Positions 39,750-51,206 are shown, numbered from the stretch's first letter. The stretch is 64,000 nucleotides of DNA from Xylophilus sp. Leaf220 (GCF_001421705.1 NZ_LMKO01000022.1:124339-188338); one strand, 5' to 3'. Program-made: numbers and translations. The notes: a model not told the origin generated them from the letters alone.

Positions 39750-40649
39750 TCAGGCGGTGACGATCCAGCCTTCGAGCGGGTCGACGCCCTCCGGCAGCCC
39801 GTAGCGCGGCACGCCCGCCTGGTGCTGCTGCAGCGCCCACCCCGCCTGCAGCAGGCACAGCACCGCGTCCAGCGCATCGCCGCTGGCGTCGGCCACCAGC
39901 AGGTCGTGCTGCAGCGGGCTGAGCTTCAGGCGCAGGCCGATGCGCAGCGGCGCCGCAGGCGCGCGGCCCTGCTCCAGCGCCGCCAGCAGGTCCTTGCGGG
40001 CGATCAGCCGGTCGGGCGTCTGCTTGGCGCGGTCGTCGCTCTTGTAGCTGCGCCGGCCCAGCACCTCGCGGGCCAGCAGGCCGGGGTAGGCCTCCAGCGC
40101 GACGCGTCCTTCGGCACCGCACGGCTCGGCGCCGACGCCGGCCAGCCAGGCGCCGGACGCGCGCAGCAGCGGCACGCCGGCATGCAGCATGAAGGCGACC
40201 GGCGGGTTCACCCATTTCATCGACGGACTGGAGACGGCCGGCCCGTCGGTCGCGCGGTGGGCGAACTTGCCGCCGACCGGCCGCGCGTCGCAGAAGGCGG
40301 CGAAGCGGGTGCGGATCTCGTCGCGGGTCAGGTCCGCGTAGTGGTCGATGCAGGCGCCCCATTCGGTCGGCCAGCCGAGCGTCTCGACCAGTTCGCGCGG
40401 CAGGCCGAAGGGCAGGTCGAACCCGCCGACCCAGGCGGCGCCCGGCGTGGCCAGCCAGGCCGCCCAGTCGGCCAGGGTGTCGAAGCGGCGCAGCTCCAGC
40501 AGCTGCACCCGCGGCCCCGCCAGCCGGCCGAGGGCCACCACGATTGGCTTGCGGCGGCTGGGGCTGCTCGAGAAATCGCAGCCGAAGAGCCAGGGGGCGG
40601 GGGCGGCAGGCACGGTCGGCAGGGTCGGTGTCTTGTGCGCGGTGGTCAT
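39750..40649 (-). CDS. DUF429 family protein
   Basis: A 299-residue protein, start at 40649. LFGCDFSSSPSRRKPIVVAL and WVGGFDLPFGLPRELV match the opening of the DUF429 family, which has an RNase H-like fold and often a nuclease-like Asp set. LEAYPGLLAREVLG and DASGDALDAVLCLLQAG follow. The activity is uncharacterised. It starts four bases after the upstream EamA gene and is probably cotranscribed with it. Confidence 0.8.
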   Translation of the reverse strand: MTTAHKTPTLPTVPAAPAPWLFGCDFSSSPSRRKPIVVALGRLAGPRVQLLELRRFDTLADWAAWLATPGAAWVGGFDLPFGLPRELVETLGWPTEWGACIDHYADLTRDEIRTRFAAFCDARPVGGKFAHRATDGPAVSSPSMKWVNPPVAFMLHAGVPLLRASGAWLAGVGAEPCGAEGRVALEAYPGLLAREVLGRRSYKSDDRAKQTPDRLIARKDLLAALEQGRAPAAPLRIGLRLKLSPLQHDLLVADASGDALDAVLCLLQAGWALQQHQAGVPRYGLPEGVDPLEGWIVTA

Positions 40650-40653
40650 CGGG

Positions 40654-41535
40654 TCAGCCCCATCCGAGCGCGGTGACGCCGGCCGCGATGCAGAGCGCGC
40701 CCAGCAGCCGCTGCACCCGGTCGCCCTCGCCCAGCAGCCGGCCGCCGATGAGGGCGGCGAACAGCATCGACACCTCGCGGGCCGGCGCCACGTGGGAGAG
40801 CGGCGCGGTCTGCATCGCATAGAGCACCAGCACGTAGGAGACGGGGCTGATCGTGCCGACCAGCAGCGCGTACTTCCACTGGCTGCGCCACAGCGCTGCG
40901 GTGGCCGGCCGGTCGTGCAGCGCCACCGGCGCCAGCAGCACCACCCGCACGAAGTTGCCCATGTAGTCGACCAGGATCGGCGAGAGCAGCATCACCTTGA
41001 CCGCATACCCGTCGAGCACGGTATAGGCCGCGATGAAGGCGCCGGTCGCCAGGCCGTAGCGCAGGCCGGTGTGCAGCCGCGCGCGGCGCTGCGGATCGTG
41101 CGCCAGCCGCAGCATGCCCACGCCGCCGGCGATCAGGAATACGCCCACCGCCACACCCAGGATGCCGGCCGCCCCCAGCGCCGACAGGTGCTCGCCCAGC
41201 AGCACGATCGCCACCGCCGACGAGATCAGCGGGCCCGAACCGCGGGCCACCGGGTACACCACCGTCAGGTCCGCACGCCGGTAGCCGCGCAGCAGCACCA
41301 CGAAGTACAGCACGTGCAGCAGGCCGCTGGCCGCCACGACGGCCCACGCGGCCACGCCCCAGCCCGGCACCACATCCCTCCCGGCCCACCAGCCCACCGG
41401 CGCCCAGACGACCATCATGCAGACGCTGGTGAAGAAGGCGAAGCGCGCATCGCCCTTCGCCTTCTTGGCGGCGATGTTCCAGCAGGCGTGGATCAGGCCC
41501 GCCAGGATGACGAGCGCGAAGGCGGAAGGCGACAT
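40654..41535 (-). CDS. EamA/DMT family transporter
   Basis: A 293-residue protein with ten hydrophobic segments. It opens FALVILAGLIHACWNIAAKK, typical of the subgroup once named for phosphonate utilisation. Both halves carry EamA signatures (VYPVARGSGPLISS and LSHVAPAREVSMLFAALIGG). The substrate is unknown. It lies downstream of the BLUF gene, with a 63-bp gap, in a run folE-BLUF-EamA-DUF429. Confidence 0.87.
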   Translation of the reverse strand: MSPSAFALVILAGLIHACWNIAAKKAKGDARFAFFTSVCMMVVWAPVGWWAGRDVVPGWGVAAWAVVAASGLLHVLYFVVLLRGYRRADLTVVYPVARGSGPLISSAVAIVLLGEHLSALGAAGILGVAVGVFLIAGGVGMLRLAHDPQRRARLHTGLRYGLATGAFIAAYTVLDGYAVKVMLLSPILVDYMGNFVRVVLLAPVALHDRPATAALWRSQWKYALLVGTISPVSYVLVLYAMQTAPLSHVAPAREVSMLFAALIGGRLLGEGDRVQRLLGALCIAAGVTALGWG

Positions 41536-41598
41536 GGAGAAAGAACGAAGCCCGCGGGGCCGTCCGCATCGGGCGGCCGGCTGCGGGCAAGGGCGGGA

Positions 41599-42024
41599 TC
41601 AGCAGGGGCGGCCGACGATCGAGGCGGTCACCGTCAGCTCTTCGAGCAGCGCCAGGGACGCGCGGCCGGGCACGGCGTACGGATCCAGCTCGGGCCGCTC
41701 GGAGTACTTCAGCACGAGCGAGGCGTTGAGCCGCGACAGGTTGACCTGGCCCATCGTCCAGCCGCCGAAGCGGCGCTCGGCGATTTCCTCGAACAGCAGC
41801 AGTTGCACATCCTCGTGGCGCGGGTCGCGCAGCAGGGTGCCGTAGAGCTCGTTGACCGCGGCGCGCCCCCCCTCGATCGCCTGCAGGAAGATGCCGCGGC
41901 CGTAGCAGAGGATGCCGGTGATGCCCGAGGCCGGGTTGTGCGCGCGCGACTTGGCGAGGATCGCCTCGATCGCCGCGGGCGAGTTGTCGACCGCGCGGCT
42001 GGCGTAGATCAGGCGTACCAGCAT
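41599..42024 (-). CDS. Short BLUF-domain blue-light receptor
   Basis: A 141-residue protein consisting of one BLUF domain plus a C-terminal helical cap. The flavin-site residues expected for photocycling are present: Tyr7 (RLIYAS), Asn30 (AHNPASGITG), Gln48 (IFLQAIEG), and Trp89/Met91 (GGWTMG). Such stand-alone BLUF proteins act through a separate partner; in Rhodopseudomonas palustris, PapB controls the EAL enzyme PapA. An EAL gene lies about 2 kb away here. It follows folE by 63 bp. Confidence 0.93.
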   Translation of the reverse strand: MLVRLIYASRAVDNSPAAIEAILAKSRAHNPASGITGILCYGRGIFLQAIEGGRAAVNELYGTLLRDPRHEDVQLLLFEEIAERRFGGWTMGQVNLSRLNASLVLKYSERPELDPYAVPGRASLALLEELTVTASIVGRPC

Positions 42025-42087
42025 GGTCGGTCCTCCTTGCCGGCGGCGGCGGTCATCGGACGGTGCGGACGAAGGGCGGCGGCCATG

Positions 42088-42804
42088 TCAGTTCTGCCGG
42101 GGAATGAGCGAGAGGAATTCGCGACGCAGGGTGGCGTCCTTCAGGAAGGCGCCGCGCATGACCGAGTTGATCATCTTGCTGTCCATCTCCTTGACGCCGC
42201 GCCACGACATGCAGAAATGGCTGGCCTCCATCACGATGGCAAGGCCGTCGGGCTGGGTCTTGTCCATGATCAGGTCGGCCAACTGCACCACCGCCTCTTC
42301 CTGGATCTGCGGACGGCCCATCACCCAATCCACCAGCCGGGCGTACTTCGACAGGCCGATGACGTTGGTGTGCTCGTTGGGCAGCACGCCGATCCAGATC
42401 TTGCCGATCACCGGGCAGAAGTGGTGGCTGCAGGCGCTGCGCACCGTGATCGGGCCGACGATCATCAGCTCGTTGAGCCGCTCGGCGTTGGGGAATTCGG
42501 TGATCGGAGGCGCCTCGACGTAGCGGCCGCGGAACACCTCGTTGAGGTACATCTTGGCCACGCGACGCGCGGTGTTGCGGGTGTTGTGGTCGGTCTTGGT
42601 GTCGATCACCATGCTGTCGAGCACGCCGTGCATCTTCTCTTCCACCTCGTCGAGCAGCTTCTCCAGCTCGCCGGGTTCGATGAAGGCGGCGATGTTGTCG
42701 TTGGCGTTGAACCGCTGCTTGGCCGCGGCGAGCCGCTCGCGGATCTTGACCGACACCGGCGTGCCTTCGTCGGAATCGCCGGGGGGCGGAACAAGGGAAT
42801 TCAT
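42088..42804 (-). CDS. folE: GTP cyclohydrolase I
   Basis: A protein of 238 residues from the ATG at 42804; an ATG at 42828 would add eight. It converts GTP to dihydroneopterin triphosphate, the first step of folate synthesis. ACSHHFCPV and ASHFCMSWRGV hold the zinc Cys/His/Cys. TDHNTRNTARRVAKM and MINSVMRGAFLKD are family motifs. The N-terminal tail is longer than in E. coli, as often in Burkholderiales. The pathway continues with nudB 2 kb away. The REC/TPR gene diverges from it. Confidence 0.95.
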   Translation of the reverse strand: MNSLVPPPGDSDEGTPVSVKIRERLAAAKQRFNANDNIAAFIEPGELEKLLDEVEEKMHGVLDSMVIDTKTDHNTRNTARRVAKMYLNEVFRGRYVEAPPITEFPNAERLNELMIVGPITVRSACSHHFCPVIGKIWIGVLPNEHTNVIGLSKYARLVDWVMGRPQIQEEAVVQLADLIMDKTQPDGLAIVMEASHFCMSWRGVKEMDSKMINSVMRGAFLKDATLRREFLSLIPRQN

Positions 42805-42927
42805 GGGTTCAGCGGCCTTCTTCAACATCCGAAGATAGTAGCAGCGCCGACCGAATGCCGCCTACACTCCGCGCGGGCATTGAAATTGCACTCCGTCCCC
42901 GGCTGCCCAACCACAAGGCATTTCCAG

Positions 42928-44592
42928 ATGACCGCTCCCGTACTGCAGAAGATCTCCGAGTGCCGGGCACTGGTCGTCGACGGCAATCCCACCTCCCGCA
43001 GCATCCTGGTGTCGCAGCTGCGCGAGTACGGCGTGGGCAAGGTGATGCAATGTACCCGGGTATTAGAGGCCCGATCGAGGCTGGAGCATGCGCAGTTCGA
43101 TTTCGTGCTCTGCGAGCAGAATTTCGCCGACGCCTCGTATTCCGGCCAGGACCTGCTCGACGACCTGCGCCGCGCCCAGCTGCTGCCCTTCTCCACCGTG
43201 TTCTTCATGGTGACCGGCGAGGCCTCCTACGCCATCGTGGCCGAAGCCGCCGAATCGGCGCTCGACGGCTACCTGCTCAAGCCCTTCACCGCATCGGCCC
43301 TCTTCGACCGGCTGCAGGTCGCGCGCCTGCGCAAGGCCCACCTGAAGCCGATCTTCTCGGCCATCGAGGCGCAGCGCTTCGACGACGCAGCCCAGCTCTG
43401 CCTGGAGCGTTTCGAGAAGCGGGCGCCCTACTGGCTCTATGCCGCGCGCATCGGCACCGAACTGCTGCTGCGCCTGAACCGCCACGAGGAAGCCCGCATC
43501 CTGTGCGAGGCGGTCATCGCCGCCAAGGCGCTGCCGTGGGCCAAGCTGGGCGTGGCACGGGTGCACATCGAGGCCGGCCACACCGCCAAGGCGATGAGCA
43601 CGCTGGAGCGGCTGGTCGGCGAGGACAGCGGCTTCGCCGACGCCTACGACGTGATGGGCAGCGCCCAGGTCGAACTGGGCAAGTTCGACGAGGCGCTGGA
43701 AACCTACCGCATGGCCGCCGAGCTCACCCCGGGCTCGGTGGTGCGCCTGCAGAAGCACGGGATGATGGCGTACTACATGGGCGACCGGGCCACCGCGGCC
43801 CGCGTCCTGGCCCGCGCCGCGATGCTGGGCGCCGATTCGAAGATGTTCGACGCGCAGTCCCTGGTGCTGCTCGCCTTCGCCTCGTTCCAGGACGGCGACC
43901 GCAAGACGCTCGACCGCTGCGCCGCCGACTTCCAGCGCCTGATGGAGAAGGCACCCGACGACGCGCGGCTGGTGCGCTTCTCCGACGTGGTCGCCACGCT
44001 GCGCATGATCCAGTTGCGGCAGTTCGCGACCGCGGTGGCCTCGGTGCGCGCCTTCGCCGGCACGATCCGCGACGCCTCCTTCGACTTCGAGGCCGCCTGC
44101 AACCTGGGCGGCCTGCTGTCGGTGCTGGCCGCCACGTCCATCGAGCTCGGCGACAGCGAGACCTGGATCCAGACGCTGGGACTGCGCTACGCCAGCTCCC
44201 GCGGCCTGGGCGAACTGCTGGCCCGGGCCTGCGTGGCGTACGAACCGCATGTGGAGATGCTGCGGACCAGCCACGCGCGGATCAACAAGATGGCCGAGAC
44301 CTCGATGGCCCTGAGCCTGGCCGGCGACCCGGGCGGCGCGGTGCTGGGCCTGCTGGCCGACAGCGAGGCCACGCTCAACGCCAAGCTGGTCGACGTGGCG
44401 CAGCAGGTGCTGACCCGCCACGGCGCCCGCATCGACGGCGCCGCGGGCCTGCATGTCCGCATCGCCCAGCTGCGCGACGCCTGCGGCTCGCAGCCGCGCC
44501 GCGCGGCCCTCACCCAGGACAAGCACCGCCAGCCGGGCGGGCTCAACCTGCGGGTGGCGCCGCCCGCCGAAGCGCTGGCCACTGTCGGCTGA
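42928..44592 (+). CDS. Pseudo-receiver/TPR response-regulator-like protein
   Basis: A 554-residue protein. Residues 12-125 fold like a receiver: ALVVDGNPTSR for strand 1, and DGYLLKPFTA with the conserved Lys. But the phosphorylated Asp is replaced by Glu63 (FVLCEQNF), and only one acidic residue (Asp18) remains in the metal pocket. The domain is therefore probably not phosphorylated, or is locked on. The rest is helical repeats with clear TPR units (AYDVMGSAQVELGKFDEALE). There is no DNA-binding or enzyme domain. It diverges from folE. Confidence 0.85.
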   Translation: MTAPVLQKISECRALVVDGNPTSRSILVSQLREYGVGKVMQCTRVLEARSRLEHAQFDFVLCEQNFADASYSGQDLLDDLRRAQLLPFSTVFFMVTGEASYAIVAEAAESALDGYLLKPFTASALFDRLQVARLRKAHLKPIFSAIEAQRFDDAAQLCLERFEKRAPYWLYAARIGTELLLRLNRHEEARILCEAVIAAKALPWAKLGVARVHIEAGHTAKAMSTLERLVGEDSGFADAYDVMGSAQVELGKFDEALETYRMAAELTPGSVVRLQKHGMMAYYMGDRATAARVLARAAMLGADSKMFDAQSLVLLAFASFQDGDRKTLDRCAADFQRLMEKAPDDARLVRFSDVVATLRMIQLRQFATAVASVRAFAGTIRDASFDFEAACNLGGLLSVLAATSIELGDSETWIQTLGLRYASSRGLGELLARACVAYEPHVEMLRTSHARINKMAETSMALSLAGDPGGAVLGLLADSEATLNAKLVDVAQQVLTRHGARIDGAAGLHVRIAQLRDACGSQPRRAALTQDKHRQPGGLNLRVAPPAEALATVG

Positions 44593-44616
44593 CGCGCCGG
44601 TCGGGCCGCGCGTCTT

Positions 44617-45075
44617 TCACGCCGCGGCGAAGCGCGGAAGCATCGTGATCGCCTCGGCGTTCGAGGGCGAGAAACACCGGTCGGCCGCTGCGTGCCAGGG
44701 CAGCCAGACATGGTCGGTGTGCTCGCGCGGCGACAGCCGCACCGCCGTGCCGGCCGGCACCTGCAGGCTGAAGAGGTGCTCGGTGTTGCGGGTCACGCCG
44801 GGCGCATAGCGGTGGCGCCATTGCGGCCAGATGTCGTAGACGTTCTCCAGCGCCCAGTCGGTCAGCCGGCAACCGGGTGCCAGTGCTTCGATGCCGGTTT
44901 CCTCGTTCACTTCGCGGACGGCGGTGGCGTAGAAGGACTCCGTGTCGAAGTCCTTACTGCCGGTGACCGACTGCCAGTGGTCGTCTTCGCCGGTGCGCCG
45001 CAGCAGCAGCACGTCCAGGGCCGGCGTGTGGATCACGACCAGCACCGACTGCGGCAGCTTGAACGCCGGGGGCAT
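44617..45075 (-). CDS. nudB: Dihydroneopterin triphosphate diphosphatase
   Basis: A 152-residue Nudix hydrolase that removes pyrophosphate from the product of FolE in folate synthesis. The Nudix box is GSKDFDTESFYATAVRE then VNEETGIE, with one extra residue between the first Gly and Glu. FKLPQSVLVVIHTP and TEHLFSLQVP match NudB. The ATG at 45075 is the first good start after aspS. It is the last gene of fmdB-DUF502-aspS-nudB. Confidence 0.9.
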   Translation of the reverse strand: MPPAFKLPQSVLVVIHTPALDVLLLRRTGEDDHWQSVTGSKDFDTESFYATAVREVNEETGIEALAPGCRLTDWALENVYDIWPQWRHRYAPGVTRNTEHLFSLQVPAGTAVRLSPREHTDHVWLPWHAAADRCFSPSNAEAITMLPRFAAA

Positions 45076-45125
45076 CGGCTGCAAGGTCCCCGGCGTAATG
45101 ACGGCCACCGCGGCGAACGCAGGCC

Positions 45126-46940
<1,815 letters not shown>

Positions 46941-46941
46941 G

Positions 46942-47595
46942 TCAGTGATTCCGTAAGCTGGGGGGCGCCGCGTGGGCGCCCTGTTGGGGTTGCGATGGTC
47001 CGACGGGCACGACCACGCCCATGGAGACGATGTACTTGAGCGCCTCGTCGACGCTCATGTCGAGTTCGATGCAGTCGCCGCGGCGCAGCATCACGAAATA
47101 GCCGCCGGTGGGGTTGGGCGTGGTCGGCACGTAGACACTCAGGTAGTCCTCGCGCAGGTAGGTGGCCACGTCGCCGCCGGGCGAGCCGGTGACGAAGCCG
47201 ACCGTCCACACGCCGTCGCGCGGCCACTGCAGCAGCACCGCCGTGCGGAACGCGTTGCCGCCTTCCGAGAACAGCGTGTCCGACACCTGCTTGACGCTGG
47301 AATAGATAGAGCGCACCACCGGGATCCTCACCAGCACCGCATCGCCCCACTGCACCAGCTTCTTGCCGACGAAGTTGCTGGTGACGGCCCCGACCACCAG
47401 CAGGATGACCAGCGTCAGCACCACGCCGAAGCCGGGAATGTGGACGCCCAGCAGCCGGTCGGGATGCCAGGCGGCCGGCAGGATCAGCAGGGTCTGGTCG
47501 AGCGTGCCCACGATCCAGTCGAGCACCCAGACGGTGATCGCCAGCGGAACGATGACGAGCAGTCCGGCGAAGAGCCAGCGGCGCAGTGCCGTCAC
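46942..47595 (-). CDS. DUF502 family membrane protein
   Basis: A 217-residue protein from a GTG at 47595, with GAGGG upstream in the gap after fmdB. Two membrane helices lie near residues 6-30 and 60-85. [20 protein letters not shown], then [18 protein letters not shown], are hallmarks of DUF502. The soluble part includes [15 protein letters not shown]. Plant and bacterial members are linked to membrane trafficking, but the molecular role is unsettled. The fixed place between fmdB and aspS is typical of betaproteobacteria. Confidence 0.9.
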   Translation of the reverse strand: MTALRRWLFAGLLVIVPLAITVWVLDWIVGTLDQTLLILPAAWHPDRLLGVHIPGFGVVLTLVILLVVGAVTSNFVGKKLVQWGDAVLVRIPVVRSIYSSVKQVSDTLFSEGGNAFRTAVLLQWPRDGVWTVGFVTGSPGGDVATYLREDYLSVYVPTTPNPTGGYFVMLRRGDCIELDMSVDEALKYIVSMGVVVPVGPSQPQQGAHAAPPSLRNH

Positions 47596-47605
47596 GGGCG
47601 TGCCC

Positions 47606-47977
47606 TCAGTCGCCACTACCACCACCGCCGCTGCTGCTGCCGCCACCGCTCGGCGCGGGCGACGGCGCGGGTGCGGGAGCCGGGCTGGGGGAGGAAGACG
47701 CGTCGGACTTGCCCGCTGCCGCAGGCGCGGCGGGCGCTGCGGCCGTATCGCCCGACTCCTTGCCGCCGCCCTCCTTCGCCGCCTCCTTGCCGCCGCCGCT
47801 GCGGAAATCGGTCACATACCAGCCGGAGCCCTTCAGCTGGAAGCCCGCGGCCGTCACCTGCTTGCGGAACGCGTCGGCGCCGCAGGACGGGCACACCGTG
47901 AGCTGGGCATCCGACATCTTCTGCAGGACGTCCTTGGCGAAACCGCAGGACTCGCATTTGTAGGCGTAGAAAGGCAT
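47606..47977 (-). CDS. FmdB-type zinc ribbon protein
   Basis: A 123-residue protein. The first 60 residues form a zinc ribbon with two Cys pairs, CESC and CPSC, and FYAYKCESCG is the family opening. GFQLKGSGWYVTDF follows. The rest is a low-complexity Ser/Pro/Ala/Gly tail, highly variable in the family. It was once tied to formamidase regulation, but its general role is not known. It begins the aspS unit. Confidence 0.9.
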   Translation of the reverse strand: MPFYAYKCESCGFAKDVLQKMSDAQLTVCPSCGADAFRKQVTAAGFQLKGSGWYVTDFRSGGGKEAAKEGGGKESGDTAAAPAAPAAAGKSDASSSPSPAPAPAPSPAPSGGGSSSGGGGSGD

Positions 47978-48039
47978 GGCGTTGGATAGCGGAAAAAGAC
48001 CGACAAAGGCGGGGCCGGTGGAGCCCGAAAAAACTTTCG

Positions 48040-48045
48040 ATTATA
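48040..48045 (-). promoter_or_regulatory. Candidate -10 element of the fmdB-aspS unit
   Basis: On the minus strand the six bases read TATAAT, a perfect -10 hexamer, 62 bases before the fmdB start. No convincing -35 is found at 16-18 bp. Confidence 0.35.
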
Positions 48046-48098
48046 GGCCGCCGCCCCTGTGCCTCCGGCCGGCGCCCGCACCCCCGCAGGCAGTGCCG

Positions 48099-49544
48099 CT
48101 AGTCCAGCCCCGCCACCGCCTGGTGGCTGCCGTGCGCGTTGCGCACCGCCTGCGGGGCCAGCGAGCCGAGCAGCATGCCGGCGAACGCCGCCAGCACGCC
48201 GCCCAGCTGCGCGGGGAACACCTGGCCCCAGGGCGTGGCCATCAGCACCAGCCAGGTCACGATGCCGCAACCAATCGACAGCAGCGCGCCCTGCGTCGTG
48301 GCGCGCTTCCAGTAGAGGCCGCAGGCCAGCGGCACGAAGGCGCCGACCAGCGTGACCTGGTAGGCGCCCGACACCATCTCGTAGATCGAGGTGCCCTGCA
48401 TGGCGATGGCATAGGCCAGCACGCAGGCGCTGAAGACCAGCACGGTGATCCGCATCGTGCGCAGGTTGTCCTTGTCCGAGCGGCCGGGCCGGAATTGGCG
48501 CCAGATGTTCTCGGTGAAGGTGACGCTCGGCGCCAGCAGGGTGGCCGACGCGGTCGACTTGATGGCCGACAGCAGCGCGCCGAAGAACAGCACCTGCATC
48601 ACGAAGGGCATGCGCTCCAGCACCAGGGTGGGCAGCACCTTCTGTGGATCCTCCTTCAGCAGCGCCTGGGCCTGCTCCGGCATGATCAGCAGCGCACTGG
48701 CGACGAGGAACATCGGCACGAAGGCGAACAGGATGTAGCAGATGCCGCCGATCACCGGGCCGCGCGTCGCCGCGTGCAGGCTGTTGGCCGACATGACACG
48801 CTGGAACACGTCCTGCTGCGGGATCGAGCCGAGCATCATCGTGATCGCCGCGGCGATGAAGAACACGATGTCGTGGAACTTGGGCTCGGGCCAGAAGTTG
48901 AACAGCTCGCGGCTCAGCGCGAACTGCACCACCTTGTCGGCACCGCCGGCCATGCGGCCTGCGAAGACCGCCAGGATCGCCAGCCCGCCGACCAGGATGA
49001 TCATCTGGATGAAGTCGGTCACCGCCACCGACCACATGCCGCCGAAGAGCGTATAGGCCAGGATCGACACCACGCCTATCACCATGCCTGCCGGGACCGG
49101 AATGGCGCCGGCCGAGAGCACGTTGAACACCAGCCCCAGCGCGGTCACCTGCGCCGACACCCAGCCCAGATAGCTCAGCATGATGATGAGGGAGCACACC
49201 ACCTCCACCGCGCGGCCGTAGCGCTCGCGGTAGTAGTCGCTGATGGTCAGCAGCGTCATCCGGTAGAGCCGCGCCGCGAAGAAGAGCCCCACCAGGATCA
49301 GGCAGGTGCCCGCGCCGAAAGGGTCTTCCACCACGTTGCCCAGGCCGCCCTCGATGAACTTGGCCGGGATGCCCAGCACCGTCTCCGACCCGAACCAGGT
49401 GGCGAAGGTGGTGGTGACGATCATCACCAGCGGCAGGTTGCGGCCGGCGATCGCGAAGTCGGCGGTGTTCTTGACGCGCCGGGCGGCCAGAAGGCCGATG
49501 CCGATCGTGACGACCAGGTAGGCAAACACAAGCGTCAGCAGCAC
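48099..49544 (-). CDS. Sodium:solute symporter family protein
   Basis: A 481-residue transporter of the SSS family with about 13 membrane helices. TTTFATWFGSETVLGIPAKF and GLGNVVEDPFGAG are typical of the group, as is SAIKSTASATLLAPSVTFTE, which forms the conserved sodium-site helix. It should use sodium to import a small solute such as a carboxylate or amino acid; the substrate is unclear. It stands alone between the fmdB unit and the ubi genes. Confidence 0.9.
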   Translation of the reverse strand: MLLTLVFAYLVVTIGIGLLAARRVKNTADFAIAGRNLPLVMIVTTTFATWFGSETVLGIPAKFIEGGLGNVVEDPFGAGTCLILVGLFFAARLYRMTLLTISDYYRERYGRAVEVVCSLIIMLSYLGWVSAQVTALGLVFNVLSAGAIPVPAGMVIGVVSILAYTLFGGMWSVAVTDFIQMIILVGGLAILAVFAGRMAGGADKVVQFALSRELFNFWPEPKFHDIVFFIAAAITMMLGSIPQQDVFQRVMSANSLHAATRGPVIGGICYILFAFVPMFLVASALLIMPEQAQALLKEDPQKVLPTLVLERMPFVMQVLFFGALLSAIKSTASATLLAPSVTFTENIWRQFRPGRSDKDNLRTMRITVLVFSACVLAYAIAMQGTSIYEMVSGAYQVTLVGAFVPLACGLYWKRATTQGALLSIGCGIVTWLVLMATPWGQVFPAQLGGVLAAFAGMLLGSLAPQAVRNAHGSHQAVAGLD

Positions 49545-49622
49545 GGCGCGACCTCGGAAAAAAGAACGGGATTATCTACAAGCACGCGCCATGCCCGCGC
49601 ATGCCCCGCGGGACGGCCCGGA

Positions 49623-51188
49623 TCAGAGCATCCGGACCCGCACCAGCACCTGCATCACGATCAGCCCCAGCACGAAGCCCAGGCCGCCGTAGAGCAGGCT
49701 CTGCAGCAGGCGGTTGGTGCGCTTCTGCTCGCGCACCAGCTCCTCCATGTCGCGCCGGTAGTCGGACGGCCGGTGCTGCAGGTATTCGTAGACCAGCCGC
49801 GGCAGCTCGGGCAGCAGCTTGGCGTAGCGCGGCGCCTGGTCGCGCAGCTGCTTGAAGAGCTTCTTCGGGCCGATCTGGTCGATCATCCACTTCTCGAGGA
49901 AGGGCCGCGCGGTGCTCCAGAGGTCCAGTTCGGGATCGAGTTGGCGGCCCAGGCCTTCGATGTTGAGCAGGGTCTTCTGCAGCAGCACCAGCTGGGGCTG
50001 GATCTCGACCTGGAAGCGGCGCGAGGTCTGGAACAGCCGCATCAGCACCATGCCGAGCGAGATCTCGCGCAGCGGCCGGTCGAAGTACGGCTCGCAGACC
50101 GCGCGGATCGAGGACTCGAGCTCGTCGATCCGGGTGTCGGCCGGCACCCAGCCCGACTCCACATGCAGCTCGGCCACCCGCTTGTAGTCGCGCCGGAAGA
50201 ACGCGGTGAAGTTCTGCGCCAGGTATTCCTTGTCGAATTCGGTCAGCGTGCCGACGATGCCGAAATCCAGCAGCACGTAGCTGCCGAAGGATTTGGGCTC
50301 CAGGCTCACCTGGATGTTGCCGGGGTGCATGTCGGCATGGAAGAAGCCGTCGCGGAACACCTGGGTGAAGAAGATGGTGACGCCGTCGCGCGCGAGCTTC
50401 GGTATGTCGACGCCCGCGGCGCGCAGCCGCTCGATCTGGTTGATCGGCACGCCCTTCATCCGCTCCATCACCATCACGTCGGGGTGGCAGAAATCCCAGA
50501 AGATCTCGGGGATCAGCACCAGCTCCACGCCGGCCATGTTGCGCCGCAGCTGGGCGGCGTTGGAGGCCTCGCGCACGAAATCCAGCTCGTCGTGCAGGTA
50601 CTTGCTGAACTCGCCCACCACCTCGCGCGGCTTCAGCCGCTTGCCGTCGGCCGAGAGCTTCTCGACCCAGCGCGCCATCATCGCCATCAGCGCCAGGTCC
50701 TTCTCGATGACCGCCAGCATGCCCGGGCGGCGCACCTTGACGGCCACCTCGCGCTCCTGCCCGTTGCGGTCGCGCAGCACCGCGAAGTGCACCTGCGCGA
50801 TCGAGGCGCTGGCGACCGGGATGCGGTCGAAGGAGGTGAAGACGGTGCCGACCGGCTTGCGGAACGCCCGCTCGATCGTGCCGATCGCTACGTCGAGATC
50901 GAACGGCGGCACCCGGTCCTGCAGCCGGGCCAGTTCGTCGGCGATGTCGGGCGGCATCAGGTCGCGCCGGGTGGAGAGCACCTGGCCGAACTTCACGAAG
51001 ATCGGCCCCAGGTGCTCCAGCGCCTCGCGCAGCCGCTGGCCGCGCGGTGCGTCGAGCTTGCGGCCGATGGTGATGATGCGGGTCAGCCGCTGCAGCCAGG
51101 GCTGCCGGAAGTTGGTGAGTACCAGTTCGTCCAGGCCGTAACGCAGGGCGATCCACAGGATGTAGGCACCCCGGTAAAAACGGGTCAT
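49623..51188 (-). CDS. ubiB: Ubiquinone biosynthesis protein UbiB
   Basis: A 521-residue member of the ABC1/ADCK/UbiB atypical kinase family, needed for ubiquinone synthesis. [15 protein letters not shown] holds the KxGQ motif, and ASIAQVHFA is the Ala-rich loop that replaces the kinase Gly-rich loop. HADMHPGNI and LLDFGIVG are the catalytic and metal motifs. Two C-terminal helices anchor it in the membrane ([17 protein letters not shown]). It follows ubiJ by 18 bp. Confidence 0.96.
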   Translation of the reverse strand: MTRFYRGAYILWIALRYGLDELVLTNFRQPWLQRLTRIITIGRKLDAPRGQRLREALEHLGPIFVKFGQVLSTRRDLMPPDIADELARLQDRVPPFDLDVAIGTIERAFRKPVGTVFTSFDRIPVASASIAQVHFAVLRDRNGQEREVAVKVRRPGMLAVIEKDLALMAMMARWVEKLSADGKRLKPREVVGEFSKYLHDELDFVREASNAAQLRRNMAGVELVLIPEIFWDFCHPDVMVMERMKGVPINQIERLRAAGVDIPKLARDGVTIFFTQVFRDGFFHADMHPGNIQVSLEPKSFGSYVLLDFGIVGTLTEFDKEYLAQNFTAFFRRDYKRVAELHVESGWVPADTRIDELESSIRAVCEPYFDRPLREISLGMVLMRLFQTSRRFQVEIQPQLVLLQKTLLNIEGLGRQLDPELDLWSTARPFLEKWMIDQIGPKKLFKQLRDQAPRYAKLLPELPRLVYEYLQHRPSDYRRDMEELVREQKRTNRLLQSLLYGGLGFVLGLIVMQVLVRVRML

Positions 51189-51206
51189 GGGAGAAGCGGT
51201 GCCAGG

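Noticed and set aside
40348-44592. An uninterrupted plus-strand frame of 1414 codons
   Set aside because: Only its last part (from 42928) is a real gene. The rest is antisense to DUF429, EamA, BLUF and folE and has low-complexity His/Arg/Gln content, as expected in GC-rich DNA.
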